Source: Streptomyces sp. NRRL F-2580 (GTDB taxonomy: Bacteria > Actinomycetota > Actinomycetes > Streptomycetales > Streptomycetaceae). From it: a stretch of 64,000 nucleotides of DNA. Position numbers and translations under genes: made by a program. The notes beneath the pieces are model-generated. The model had not been told where the DNA came from. It searched no databases and saw nothing but the letters and a program-made list of their open reading frames with translations. The stretch is taken from NCBI RefSeq assembly GCF_000720115.1, contig NZ_JOIR01000026.1, forward strand, positions 1 to 64,000, given 5' to 3'. This document shows positions 8,866 through 19,591 of this stretch, one piece after another (positions within the stretch are counted from its first letter, which is position 1; each line of letters starts with the position of its first letter).

Positions 8866-10700
8866 TCAGGAATGCGTGCTGCCGCTGGCGGTGTGCCAAG
8901 GCACGAATGCGTTCTTCAGCCCCGCGAGAGCCGTGCGCAGCTCCGGGTAGTGACGCAGCAGCACGGTGACCATGCTGTTGTCGTCGATCCAGGCCATGCC
9001 GGCCTTGGAGTACACCTCGGGGGTGTAGTAGTCGGTGAAGAAGCGGTCGCTGTTCAGCCGGCGCGAGGCCATCAGGATGAAGATGCGAAATGCCGTGTCG
9101 CTGAAGGCGAATCCGGTCGGAGGCCTCTCCGCATACATCCCGATGGTCAGGTCGACCTTTTCGAGATCTCCTTGGCCCACACGGCGTTGTCCGTCAGGTC
9201 CTCGAAGCTCGCCGCGGGCTTCAGCCGCAGCAGTCGCCGGATTCGTTGTAGCGGGGGACGCCCAGTTCCCGGTTGCGCAGGATGTCCGTGGCAGCGAGGT
9301 CCTGCCGTTTTCCGTCGGGGCGCTCGAAGTCCTGCACAACTTGGGGAAGTTGTGCAGGGTCACCAGTCCCGGGTGGAGGGTGCCGAAGCTGTAGAACAGG
9401 TTGGCCATCCCTTTGGTCTTCAGTACGTTGAGTGCCTCGGGCCCGGCGAGGTCGCGGAAGGTGCATTCGCTGAGGGTGGAGTCGTCGGTGACGGAGCGCA
9501 GGTGCCAGTTGTCGCGGATGAGCGGGTGCATACGGTAGACGGCCGCGAATTCCTCCGTGAGGGCGTACGGGACGCCGTAGTGGTCCGTCTTGGTACCGGG
9601 GATGCCGCTGATGGTCTCGCTCTCCGAGATCCGGCCGTAGAAGTTGTGGACGCGCTCGCCCGCGATGCCCCACCAGTTGGACCGCAGGGCCGTGACGGTG
9701 GTGGGGTGGCTGATGACGGCCGGCGTCCACTCCACCGTATGGATCTTGGCGAGGAGCGCGGCGTTGACGAGCCGGGCCCGCTGGAACAGCTCCTCGTCGT
9801 CCCAGGACGGGTAGGCGGCGTGCAGGTGGTCGCAGATCGCGTTGTGCTCGTGGGCGAACAGATTCTGCATCATGACGAGGCCCAGCCAGAAGCCGGGAAC
9901 GCGCGACGGATCGCGAGAACCGTCGGACGGGCGCGGGGTCGGCTCGTCGTCGAAGAGGTGCAGTTTGCCCGTCTTGCCGGTGCGCACCTGGAGCTGTTCC
10001 GCCTCGTTCGTCCCGTAGATCTGGGACGCGTCCCACCAGTGGGACGAGACGTTGATGCGGATGTCGGGAGTCCCGGCGGGTGACGAGGGTCCCGGGTCGG
10101 GTCGTCCGGTGTCCGCATGATCCGCATCGGGTGTTCCGGCCACGGATCGTCGTCCATGAGGGGTACTTCCCAGGGCCGTTCCGTGGGACTGGTTCCGTGA
10201 CTGAACCAGTTGTGGACCATGAACTGCAGCCAGGCGGCCACCAGGGAGTTGACCGACTCGGCCGGGATCAGCTCGTGGCGGGTGAGGAGGGCGCGGCTGA
10301 CCTCGCGCGGGTTCGGCCGCGACAGAACGCTCTCGGGCGTAGCCGGGGCGATCTTGTCCAGTGGGATGTTCCGGCCGAAGCGAGTCCCCGCCATGCCCAT
10401 GCGCGGTTCGTCGAGGTCGTTGTGGCTGCCGTCGGCAGTCCGGTTGACCCGGTGGCTCTCGGAGGGCGGCGCGGGGTCGGGAAGGTTGACGGAGGGCAGT
10501 TGGGAGGTGTCGTGGAGGTTCTTCTGACGGAGTTTGACCCGCAGCCCGAGAAGGACCAGCAGGCCGGGCGTGACCGCCAGGTTGTTCCATCCGGTGCGTC
10601 GGTCGACGAACTCGGCGATGCGGGTGATGATCCGCCAGGGTACGGATGAGCGGTATCCAGAGCCGGATCGCCGGGGGACGGCGCGTCGTTGCGTACTCAT
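8866..10700 (-). pseudogene. Animal-type heme peroxidase, frameshifted
   Basis: The start at ATG 10700 follows GGAGCACCACG. The N-terminal frame reads to about 10085 (LLTRHELIPAESVNSLVAAW, FMVHNWFSHG), where a one-base shift moves into a second frame (SSHWWDASQIYG, LFAHEHNAICDHL, RMHPLIRDNW). Further shifts lie near 9340 and 9240, and about 20 residues are missing near 9160-9170. The C-terminus is readable (YAERPPTGFAFSDTAFRIFI, ILMASRRLNSDRFF). The family (cyclooxygenase/peroxinectin-like) oxidises substrates with hydrogen peroxide. Four lesions make it a pseudogene. It lies 26 bp after the GMC oxidoreductase gene in the same operon. Confidence 0.85.
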
Positions 10701-10726
10701 CGTGGTGCTCCTCGGATTGGGTCCGG

Positions 10727-12652
10727 TCAGGTCGGGTGTCGCGATGCGGCCGCGGCGGTTCGCGTGCGCGACGCGTCGCCGAGGATCACGTCGCTCGCCT
10801 TCTCGCTGATCATGTAGATCGGAAGGGCGATGAAGAAGCCGGGAATTCGGGGGAAGACCGAGGCGTCGACGATCCGCAGGCGGTCCACACCGCGTACCCG
10901 GAATAGGCTGTCCACGACCGCCGAGGGATCATCGGCCCCGGCCCATCCTGCAACTGCAGGACGCGTGATGGCCCCATGCCTCGTCCTGTACCAAAGCGGC
11001 GGACGCTCTCGGTGTCGCCGACCTCCTCGCCGGGCCACAGCTCCTTGCGGATCACGGAGTCGGCACTGCGGTTCATGCTGCGTACGAACTTCACGGCGGA
11101 GACCATTGCGTCGAGGTCCCGAGCCTCCTCGTCCGTGCCCTTGGCGAAGTAGTGGAAGTTCACCAGCGGAGTGTCCCGGGGGTCGGTGGAGCGCAGTCGC
11201 ACCCGGCCGTTGGTGTTGTGGGTCCGGCTCTTGAGGATGGCCCACGTGAAGCGGTCCCGGTGGCGTGTCAGTTCGCGTGAGTAGCCGGGATAGTAGCCGC
11301 GGAAGTCGAAGGGGCCGCCGAAGATGAACAGATCGGGGGTGTCCAGCGACGGGTGGGACTTGCGGGTGATGCCGACGACGGCGGTCGTGTACAGGCCCTC
11401 GCCGCACTGCCAGGCCCGGTAGCAGCGGTCCGGTTCGGCTCCGGGCTCCGGCGCCTGGAAGTCGCAGTCCTTGATGACCGGGAACTCGCGGTCCACGCCG
11501 ATCTCGTACCGGTCCTGCAGGTTCGCGCCCACGCCATGGAGCGGGACGCGTACGGGAATGCCGTGCCGTTCCAGCTTCTCACGCGGCCCGATGCCCGAAA
11601 GCATCAGCAGCTGAGGCGTGTTGAAAGTCCCTGCGGCCAGGACCACCTCACGGGCAGCGAGCGCCCTGCGCGGGACCGGCAGCGCGAGAGCGTCGTGGGC
11701 GGCGGGGTCGGCGCGGTAGGCGTGCGGCTGGTCCAGGTAGTCGACACCCGGTCGCCGCCCCGTCCTCGTCCAGCACGACCCGCGTCACCAACGCGTTCGT
11801 CTGGACGACCAGGTTGTCCGGGTGGCTGCGCTGTACGGCCCGCACGCGTTCGCGGGCGGCACTGCGCCGCCCGTCGGCCGTGGAGATCGGGATCTGCCAC
11901 AGCCCTTGCAGGCTCTCAGTCTGCACGCGCCAGTCATTGGGATCGACGAAGGATCCGAGCCCCTCCAGAGGGGAGAGCGGCCGGCCGATGAAGTCGGTGA
12001 GCGTGTCCTCTGCGGCGGACAGGATGACTGTCAACAACTCCTTGTCCTGGATGACCAGTTCGGGGTTGGCGAGGTGGGTCGGCAGCCAGCCGTCGAACCC
12101 GTGCCGCGAGTTGTTGCGGTACCGGGCGGCGGCGAAGGGGAGAAGCTCCAGGAAGGCGGCCAGCAGCCGATTGCCGGGGGGCTCCTTGGGCCGGGGGCGA
12201 TACGTGCAGCGCTCCAGCCGCTCGAAGTACCGGCGCATGGCTGTGCTGCGCCATGACGCGTCGCCGGTCTCCCGCGCGATCTCGTCCCAGTCGCGGTTGT
12301 ACGGATAGACGGTGATCAGCGCGTGATGCGCGGTGCAGCCGCCGACCGTCCCGGCCCGCGGATAGAGGATGCCCTCGCCCGGCACGAGCTTGCTGTCGCG
12401 CTGGTGCTGCTGTTCGTCCGCGTAATGCCGTACGAAGTGGTCCCAGCGCTGGACGGGGTCCTCGGAGGCATCGGCGTGGAAGGCGGGCACCAGGTAGTTG
12501 TCGTTCTCCCCGGCACCGCCCGCGTCGAGCAGCAGGACGCGCATGCCCGCGGCGGCGAGGTTGGCCGCCAGAGGTCCACCGCCGGCGCCCGCGCCGACGA
12601 CGATGTAGTCGAAGCCCGTCTCGGCCGGCGGGGCACCGGACTCCGTCGTCAC
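10727..12652 (-). pseudogene. GMC-family FAD oxidoreductase, frameshifted
   Basis: The GTG at 12652 starts a frame with the FAD dinucleotide-binding motif (DYIVVGAGAGGGPLAANLAA), then YPRAGTVGGCTAHHALITVY. That frame leaves register near 11740-11760. A second frame carries VVLAAGTFNTPQLLMLSGIG, the GMC signature. Near 10935-10985 it shifts twice more through WGHHASCSCRMG, the His of the active site, ending with RIVDASVFPRIPGFFIALPI. Such enzymes oxidise alcohols or sugars and usually release hydrogen peroxide. At least three frame changes imply inactivity. The GTG overlaps the stop of the upstream small membrane protein gene (GTGA). Confidence 0.85.
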
Positions 12653-13046
12653 TTTCCTTTCCTCTTCCCGAAGCCGGCCGCGCTGGCGGCCAGGGTCGTA
12701 TTGACGGCCGAGATGAGCGCGTCAGGGCGGCGGTGCGGGGCGGCAGTTGGCCGCGGATGCCGAGCAAGGCGGCGGTTGCGGTGTCACTGCCGTGGATCAG
12801 GACGCCCTCGCGAAGGTCTTTCTGGAGCCGCTGGCCGTGGTTGGTGAGCAGATCGAGACCGAGCAGGATCGTACGGATCCCGAAGAGCCGGAAAGCGTAG
12901 ACAGCCGCCGGACTGAGGTCACGCTCGGGGTCGAGGCGCCGGATGAGCACGGTGGGCGTCAGCAGTCCGGTGACGCCGTTGAAGAGCCGGATGCCGGCCA
13001 GTGCGTAAACCGAGGCCGGACGGCGGGCAGCGCGTTGCTGGGCCAT
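12649..13046 (-). pseudogene. Small membrane protein, first gene of the GMC-peroxidase operon, frameshifted
   Basis: ATG 13046 follows CCAGGGAGACACC. The protein reads YALAGIRLFNGVTGLLTPTV, then FRLFGIRTILLGLDLL, then LPPRTAAL, with two or three hydrophobic segments. Near 12718-12726 a one-base loss leaves the original frame. In the restored frame it ends with AVNTTLAASAAGFGKRKGK and a TGA at 12649-12651 that overlaps the GTG of the GMC gene by four bases. That restored overlap is good evidence for the ancestral frame. Function unknown; it may anchor or assist the oxidase. Confidence 0.65.
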
Positions 13047-13155
13047 GGTGTCTCCCTGGAGTGCAGCCGCTTCTGCGGCACAACTGGCCCCCGGGAACGA
13101 ACTCAAACTACCCCAAACAATACTAATGGGATGGCCGTGCGCGTGCACCCTGAGG

Positions 13156-13180
13156 CCGACCGACCGACCGACCGACCGAC
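13156..13180. repeat. Tetranucleotide repeat (CCGA)6
   Basis: Six exact copies of CCGA plus a final C lie in the divergent intergenic region between the small membrane protein and patatin genes. Such runs are prone to slippage and could vary between strains. Confidence 0.95.
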
Positions 13181-13279
13181 GCGGCCGCGGCCTGCCGCGT
13201 GCGCTACCCATTCGGCGGCTTACGCCTGATCATCACCGGCGACCACGATGTGGCGTGTCGACCGAGTGGGAGCCCCCAT

Positions 13280-16200
13280 ATGCCCGAGGTAGTGAAGCGG
13301 TGGCCGCAGAGGGTGCGGTGGTGGGTCGCGCCGGCACTGGTCCTGTTGATGATCCTCTTCATCGCCGCGGGCCGGGTGGACGCCGGTCTCGGCCGGATCG
13401 AGGCACCGGGATCCCCGTCCGCGACCTGGGGCAGCCTGGTCTCACTCAACCCCAGCTCCGGGGAAGCCCGCTCGGAGGCCGGCACGGCCTGGTGCGTCTG
13501 GTTCAGCACTCTCCCCGACCGGCAGAAGCCGCTCATCACCCAGGACACGGACAAGGGCTCCGATCCGGGGCCGCGCGTGCAGTCCTGCCTCGACGCGTTC
13601 ACGAGCGAGGGGCACGGCCAGGTCGTCAGGCCACCGACCGGGGGAGCGGAGGCGCGACTACTGATCCGCTGGTATGTCGGAATCGACGCGGTTCTCGTCC
13701 TGCTGTACGTCCTGTTGCTCTCCCGGGCCCTGATTGGCCTCCGCGCCCGGATCCCTCAGCCGGTGGACCCGGCGAGCGCGTCTCAGCCCGTGGACCCGAC
13801 GAGCGTCTCTCTGCGCTGGGCCGCCGCGCCCTCCCGGCGTCGGCTCCTGATCGGTGCTCTGCTGCTGACGGAAGCGGTGGAGGACGTAAGTCAGTGGAAG
13901 CTGTCCGAGAACGACCTGACACCGGATCGGATCGATGACCTCTACCAGGTGGTGGGCTGGTCGGCCCTCTTCAAATGGGTCCTGGTGGGGCTGGCCGCGC
14001 TGCTGCTGATTGTGTTGATCGTCCGGACCCAGGTGCTGGCGATGCTGCCCTGGCGGGAGAACCTCGCGGTCCTGCGCGTGCAGGTCTTCGTTTCCGCCGT
14101 GCTGTTGCTGCTCATGGCCGGAGTCGGGATCAATCAGGTGCCGGACATCCTGCTGAGCCTGCTCGACCACATGCCCACCGCGGTCGCCACACCGGTCGCG
14201 GTCTTCACCCTCTCGCTCCTGCTCTGGCGCAGCGTGCACCGTACCGCCCTCACCCAGGACAAGGCGCTGGCCCCGGTCAAGCAGTGGTGGGTGCTGGGCT
14301 CGGCACTCGTCTTCGCGGCCCTGGGTTTCACCCTCGCCCGCGGCCTGCTGGGACTCGCGATCGTCCTAGGCTTCGTCTTCCTCCTGTCCTGGATCGGAGG
14401 TGCGACGTTCGGGTCCGACGCGCGCCGCGCCGCCGCGGCGGCCGCGGCCACGACGGCGACGCAGAAGCGCGCCGACATGATCACGGGCAGGCGACGGAAG
14501 AGTCTGAGGACCACTGCACGGCTGCTCGCCGCGCTGCCGCTGCTGGTCCTCGGAGTGTTCGCCGTACGTTCCGCCGTGGCGCCGGCCATCGTGGGACCCC
14601 GCCGCTGGTCGGCGGTCGTCCTCATTCTGCTCGGACTGCTCGCGGCCGGGGCCGGCCTCGTCCTGCCGTACCTGTTGAAGCTGGCTCACTGGAAGCGGTG
14701 GCGCTGGGCGATGCCGCCGTCGAAGAATCACGGCAGATACGGGCTTCATCTCGTACTCTCCCTCGTCTGCGGGCTGTTCGTCGCCGTCTCGATCGCCACG
14801 CTCGTCTGGGACCGGACGTGGAACCTGCCGATCTGGGCGGGGCCGATGGCCGTGCTGTCGGTGTTCCTAGGTGTGGCGCTGGTGGGGCTGAACGAACTGC
14901 AGCGGTGGTCCGAACGGGCCACACCGGTCACGGGCTTCCGGGCCCTGACGCTGGAACGCACCCCCGTCTTCGTCCTGTTGGCGGCCTGGTTCCCGATCGC
15001 CTCGGTGGTCGACCAGCACGGCCATCACCAGGTGCGCATCCGGAAGGTGGAGGCCGGGTCACCGGTCCTGTCGAACGGCATGGACCTGGACGTGGCGTTC
15101 CAGAGATGGGCCGCTGCCAACTGCGCGACCTGCCGTCCCCCGCCGATGTGACGGGTGATCCGAAGACCACCCCGTCCGTGCCACTGGTGATCGTCGCCGC
15201 ATCGGGTGGCGGTGTCCGTGCGGCTTACTGGACCAGTTCCGTGCTCGACGAGCTGTTCCCCCCGGGGCCCGTCCGGTCGGCTGCCGGGTCCGGGTGCACC
15301 CCGTCGGACGGACGGGCCCCGGTCTTCGCCGCCAGCGGCATTTCGGGCGGCAGCCTCGGAGTGATGTCGTGGATCTCACGGACCTCACCCGATGTCCCGA
15401 GCCAGATGCAGAGCCCCAAGGTGGTCTTCGGGAACGACCACCTTTCCGGAGCGGTGGCCTGGCTGACGTACGTCGACCTGCCGCGGGCGTTCATCGGATT
15501 CGGCGGGAAGGACCGGGCAGCCGTGCTGGAGCAGTCCTGGGAGCACCGGCAGAAGGAGCTGAAGGACCCGTTCTACGCGACCTGGCAGACCTCCACCGCT
15601 ACCTGGACACCGCTGGCGCTGCTCAATGGCACCGCGGTCGAAAGCGGATGCCGAGTGCTGACCTCCCCCGTCCAGCTCGGCGCCTTCGACCGGCCTGTCG
15701 GGGCGACCTCCTGTACGCAGCGCCCCGAGCAGCCCCTTCGGCCCGGCGCTCGTCAGGAAGAACCCCAGGTGGGCGGGCCTACCCTGATCGACCTGCGCGG
15801 CGGATTCCTGTGTGGGAAGCAGGACGTCAAGCGGTCCACCGCCGCGCTGCTGTCCGCGCGCTTCCCCTGGATCACGCCCTCCGGAAGACTCATCAACGGC
15901 ACATGCGGGTACCCGGGAGCCGGGCTGTCCGTGGTCGACGGCGGCTATGTCGAAGGGACCGGCAGCATGACCGCCGTCGATCTGCGTGAGCAGCTCGACC
16001 GGGTGATCGCCTGCCACAACCAACGGGCGAAGGGCGGCCCGGCCGTGGCGGGCTGCAAGGCCGCCGGCGGCGCCGTCGCGGCCCGCCCGGTGGAGATGGT
16101 GCTCGTCCAGATCGACAACGGCTACAACAGCGTGGCGACGGCCCCCGCGCCGGGCCGGCCGCGGGAGCTCCTGGTACCGCTCCAGGGCAAGGCAGCAGCG

Positions 16201-16464
16201 GTGAACACGACGGACGCGAACGTACGCCAGCGGGCCTTCGAGGCGTTCGGCTGCGCCAATTATCTGCCGTTCGCCAACGTGCGGGGCCCCGGCACGCAGG
16301 CACCCCTGGGCTGGGTGCTGTCGAAGAGCGCCCAGCAGGACCTGGACGACCAGTTGAAGAGGCTGAAGAACAAGGAAGCGGGTAACAGGCTGACGTTTAG
16401 CGGTCAACGTGCCGACACCGCGGCGGCTTGCAGGTCTCACGGACAGGTCGTCGACACCCGGTGA
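13280..16464 (+). pseudogene. Multi-pass membrane protein fused to a patatin-like phospholipase domain, frameshifted
   Basis: ATG 13280 opens a long frame with about ten hydrophobic segments (for example WWVAPALVLLMILFIAA and GALVLLYVLLLSR-like stretches) ending at TGA 15149-15151. The adjacent frame continues immediately with PLVIVAASGGGVRAAYWTSS. It carries the lipase nucleophile loop ASGISGGSLGV near 15331-15365 and the patatin Asp motif SVVDGGYVEGTG near 15925-15965. One base lost near 15125-15140 therefore splits one gene of roughly 1060 codons. The family cleaves acyl chains from lipids; here the active site would face one side of the membrane. It could be two coupled genes, but the missing start and continuous reading favour a frameshift. 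Confidence 0.75.
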
Positions 16465-16569
16465 CGTGACACCGGACCATCGCGGAGAGCGCCTTGAGAG
16501 TGCACCGCCTGCTGCGGACTCGTCGGTCCCGGCCCGATCGAACGGGCCAGGACACTGCCCTTATACGTG

Positions 16570-17040
16570 TCAGAGAATGCGCCACGCGACGGCGTAGGGC
16601 TGGGCGAACCGGGTGATCCGGTGGGCGATGACGACGGCCTCGGCCTCACCGGCGGGGTCCGTCCACACGAGGGTGATCTTCAGGGTGTGGCCCGCGGGGG
16701 ACGTACTGACCTTGAGCTCATCGGCACCGTTGATCGGCGGGGCGGGGAACCGGATCGGTCGGTTGCCCAGATCGCCGTACCTGAAGGGGACTGCAGGACC
16801 AGTCTCACCCCGGGAGCCGTGGCCGGTGATGGCGCCGCCCATCGACGCCGACGTCCCGTCGCCGAGGACCGAGCCAGCCACATGGGTGCCGTGCCCGTCG
16901 GGGTCGTCCGTCCGCGCGGGGCTCGTACGTCCCAGGGCGACCAGGCGCTTGACCCGGCCGGTGAAGGCAGGGTGCACGTTCGTGGCCGAACTCTTGTCGA
17001 AGCCGGTGTGCCAGGTTGATCGGCCAGGGAGAGCGGAACA
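16570..17040 (-). pseudogene. S8 (subtilisin-like) serine protease remnant
   Basis: The minus frame reads HTGFDKSSATNVHPAFTGRV, then DDPDGHGTHVAGSVLGDGTS, which holds the subtilase catalytic His. A shift near 16815 follows (APGVRLVLQSP is in another frame). The text then jumps to a C-terminal beta domain (ELKVSTSPAGHTLKITLVWT). The catalytic Ser region (GTSMATP-like) and most of the middle are missing. The upstream end stops at the ISAs1-type transposase, which probably truncated it. Confidence 0.75.
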
Positions 17041-17096
17041 GGCACGGCTTCCAAGATCATGGAGTTCTCGACGCCCCGTGACCTGCCTGGAAGACC

Positions 17097-18047
17097 GTGC
17101 CTGCCGAAGCATCATCGCTGATCCCGTCTGCCCTTGACCAACTCCGCGAGCATCCAGAGGTCGCGCCGGAAGAAGTGCCCGGGCTGCTGGACCGCCTCGC
17201 CCAGGTGCCTGATCCTCGTAATCCCCGTGGAGTGCGCCACGCTCTGGTCGGCGTCCTCCACGTGCTGGAACACGTCGGCGTGCGGCTCGCCCCCCTGTTC
17301 CCCAAACGGCCCCTACCTGCGGAAACGACGGTTCGACGACTGCTGGCCCGGATCGACGGCGACGCACTGGACCTGGCGGTCGGCCGCTGGCTCGCCGACC
17401 GCCGCAACCGAGCCGAGGGCCGGCTGCGTGGCTTGGCGGTCGACGGCAAGAGCCTTCGAGGAGCGGCCAGGGCCAACGGCCGCAAGATCCACCTGCTCGC
17501 AGCCCTGGACCACACCACCGACCTGGTCCTGGCCCAACTGGACGTGCAGGAAAAGACGAACGAAATCACCTGCTTCCAGCCGTTGCTGGAGACCATGGCC
17601 GACCTGGCCGGGGTGGTCGTCACCAGCGACGCCATGCACACCCAACGCGAGCACGCCGACTACCTCCTCGGCCGCGAAGCCCACTACATCGTGATCGTGA
17701 AAGGCAACCAGAAGAAACTCCGGAAGCAGCTCAAATCCCTTCCGTGGACAGAGATCCCGCTGCAGGGCCGCGTGAGGGGCACCGGCCACGGACGCGCGGA
17801 GATCCGACGGATCAAGGTGGCCACGGTCAACAGCCTGCTCTTCCCCGGAGCCCGGCAGGCCGTCCAGATCAAGCGCCGCCGCACCGACCGTAAGACCGGC
17901 AAGACCACTATCAAGACCGTCTACGCCGTCACCAGCCTCACCGCTGAGCAAGCCGACCCCACTCACCTGCCGACCCTGGTCCGTGGTCATAGCGCTAGTG
18001 TCACAAGATCTGTGACACGCTTGCACGACACCTGTTGCACTCGATAG
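17097..18047 (+). pseudogene. ISAs1-family transposase, internally deleted and C-terminally truncated
   Basis: The frame starts at GTG 17097 and reads [20 protein letters not shown], then [18 protein letters not shown], then [20 protein letters not shown], the hallmarks of ISAs1 transposases (DDE domain with DGKSLRGA and the DAMHTQ motif). About 30 residues normally present between 'GVL' and '[14 protein letters not shown]' are absent without loss of frame. After HLPTLVRGH (near 17990) the expected C-terminal helix is replaced by unrelated sequence. It has removed the ends of an S8 protease gene on its left and a DNA ligase gene on its right. Confidence 0.8.
17998..18018. repeat. Perfect inverted repeat, 8-bp arms
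   Basis: GTGTCACA and TGTGACAC flank a 5-bp AGATC centre. It lies exactly where the ISAs1 transposase reading breaks off, so it may be an IS end or the edge of a second element. An operator is less likely, as no intact gene starts here. Confidence 0.7.
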
Positions 18048-18091
18048 CCTCCGAAGCGTAGGGCATCTGAGCTGCACTTATTGAGACTCAT

Positions 18092-19315
18092 TCAGCCACG
18101 CAGAGCCGCGCTCCCCGACGGAAGCAGCGTGGCCCGGGTGACCGTGGACCCGTCGATGTCCACCGGTTCGAGTACGGCCGTCGGGGCCAGTACGCCGGTC
18201 CGGCCCACGTCCCAGACCACCTCCTTCAGAACCGTCTGTCGCTCGACTGCCGGAAGCTTGAAGGCGATCGCCCAGTACGGGAACCTGCTGCCGAACCCGG
18301 CCGCGGCCTGCTCGGCCGCGTCGTTCGCCTTGATCACCACCCCGTCGATGCCGAACGGCAGGGCGGGCCGCAGCGCGGCGATTCCGTCGACCTTCCGCTG
18401 CGCCTCGGCGAGGGTCGCGACCACGTGCAGACCGGCGGGTGTGCCGGCCGTCGTCTGGACTCCGGCCTCGGCGACGGCGGCCAGGACCTCGGAGTGCGTG
18501 GCCCCGGAAGGCACGAAGTCGACCCCGTCGAGCTCGACCGCCCCGTATGCCCAGAACGTCATCGCGAGCCGGTACGGACGGTCCTTCGCGCGCAGGGTGC
18601 CGGCCGTGCCGTTGCGCGGGTTCGCGAAGACCTGCGCGCCGTGCGCGCTGCGGACGTCGTTCGCGGTCTCGAACTGCGCCTGCGTGAACAGGACCTCGCC
18701 GCGCACCTCGAACGTGGCCGGCACGGGCAGCCGCTCGGGCAGGCCCTCGATGGTGCCGATGACGTGGCTGACGTCCTCGCCGTGCGTGCCGTTGCCGCGG
18801 GTGATGATCTGCTCCAGCCGCCCGGCCCGGTAGCGGGCGGCGACGGCCGCTCCGTCCATCTTCGGCTCGACCGTGTACCCGCCGGCGGGCGGGTGGCCCA
18901 GGCGGCGCTGGAGCGAGGCCTCCCACGCCACCAGGCCGACCGGGTCGAAGACGTTGTCGAGGCTGAGCAGCCGGGTGGTGTGCGCTATGTCGCCGACCGG
19001 GGCGGCGCCGTCACCGACCAGGCCTGTCGGGGAGTCCCGGGCGACCTCGTCCGGGTGCTCCGCTTCCCAGGCGAGCACGGACAGGCGCAGCCGGTCGTAA
19101 GTGGCGTCGTCCAGCGGGGTGTTCTCGCCGCCGTAGTAGGCGTGGGAGGCCTCGTGCAACTGTCGCAGCGCGGCACGGTAGTCGGCCTGGTCGGACACGC
19201 CGGACGCGCCGGGCATGCCGGACGCGCCGGGCATGCCGGACGCGCCGGGCATGCCGGGCATGCCGGGCGCGCTGGGCATGCTGGACAACGCCTCATCGGC
19301 GGGAAGGATCGTCAT
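18092..19315 (-). pseudogene. NAD-dependent DNA ligase (LigA-type), truncated after the adenylation domain
   Basis: Start ATG 19315. Residues 1-30 are a low-complexity GMPGAS repeat. The Ia-like domain (YRAALRQLHEASHAYYGGEN) and adenylation domain follow, with the active-site Lys in VEPKMDGAAV near residue 152, VRGEVLF and FANPRNGTAGTLR. The OB fold begins (VLAPTAVLEPVDIDGSTVTR) but the reading stops about 10 residues later at TGA 18092. Full LigA has some 300 more residues (rest of OB, zinc finger, helix-hairpin-helix, BRCT). At 407 residues it could still be adenylated but should not seal DNA. It is probably an accessory paralogue cut by the neighbouring transposon. Confidence 0.85.
19199..19252. 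repeat. 18-bp tandem repeat in the ligase N-terminus
   Basis: Three 18-bp units (GCCGGACGCGCCGGGCAT) plus a partial unit encode repeated GMPGAS in the ligase remnant. Copy number changes would keep frame. Confidence 0.9.
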
Positions 19316-19591
19316 GAGGATGATCCTCTCGCAGGGGTCTGACAACGCCCCTCGGCCGTGACCGCGGGTAGTGCACGGGCGGGCGAAGTCGTCCGAAACC
19401 GACGAGCCGACCACGGAATCTACGGGTCCGCCTCCGGGGCAACGGCGCGGACAGGCTAGATTGCACCGGGCCGGGAGCCGCCCCGGACGTCCGCCACCGG
19501 CGGCGACAGGTCGGCGCCCTGCCGTAGTTGCCCCACGGCCGCAAGGCCGTTCCGGGCATATGGGACGAGAACGGGCAGGAGTGGGCTGGAC

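Noticed and set aside
13975..16464. 829-codon + frame starting inside the membrane protein gene
   Set aside because: Its first 380 or so codons are an out-of-frame reading of the membrane domain (R/G/P-rich). Only the part after about 15140 is real, as the patatin half of a frameshifted gene.
8866..16464. Frameshifts taken as sequencing errors in intact genes
   Set aside because: Each gene has several lesions, and some include loss of 20 or more codons, which base-calling cannot explain. Not excluded for the single lesion in the patatin fusion.
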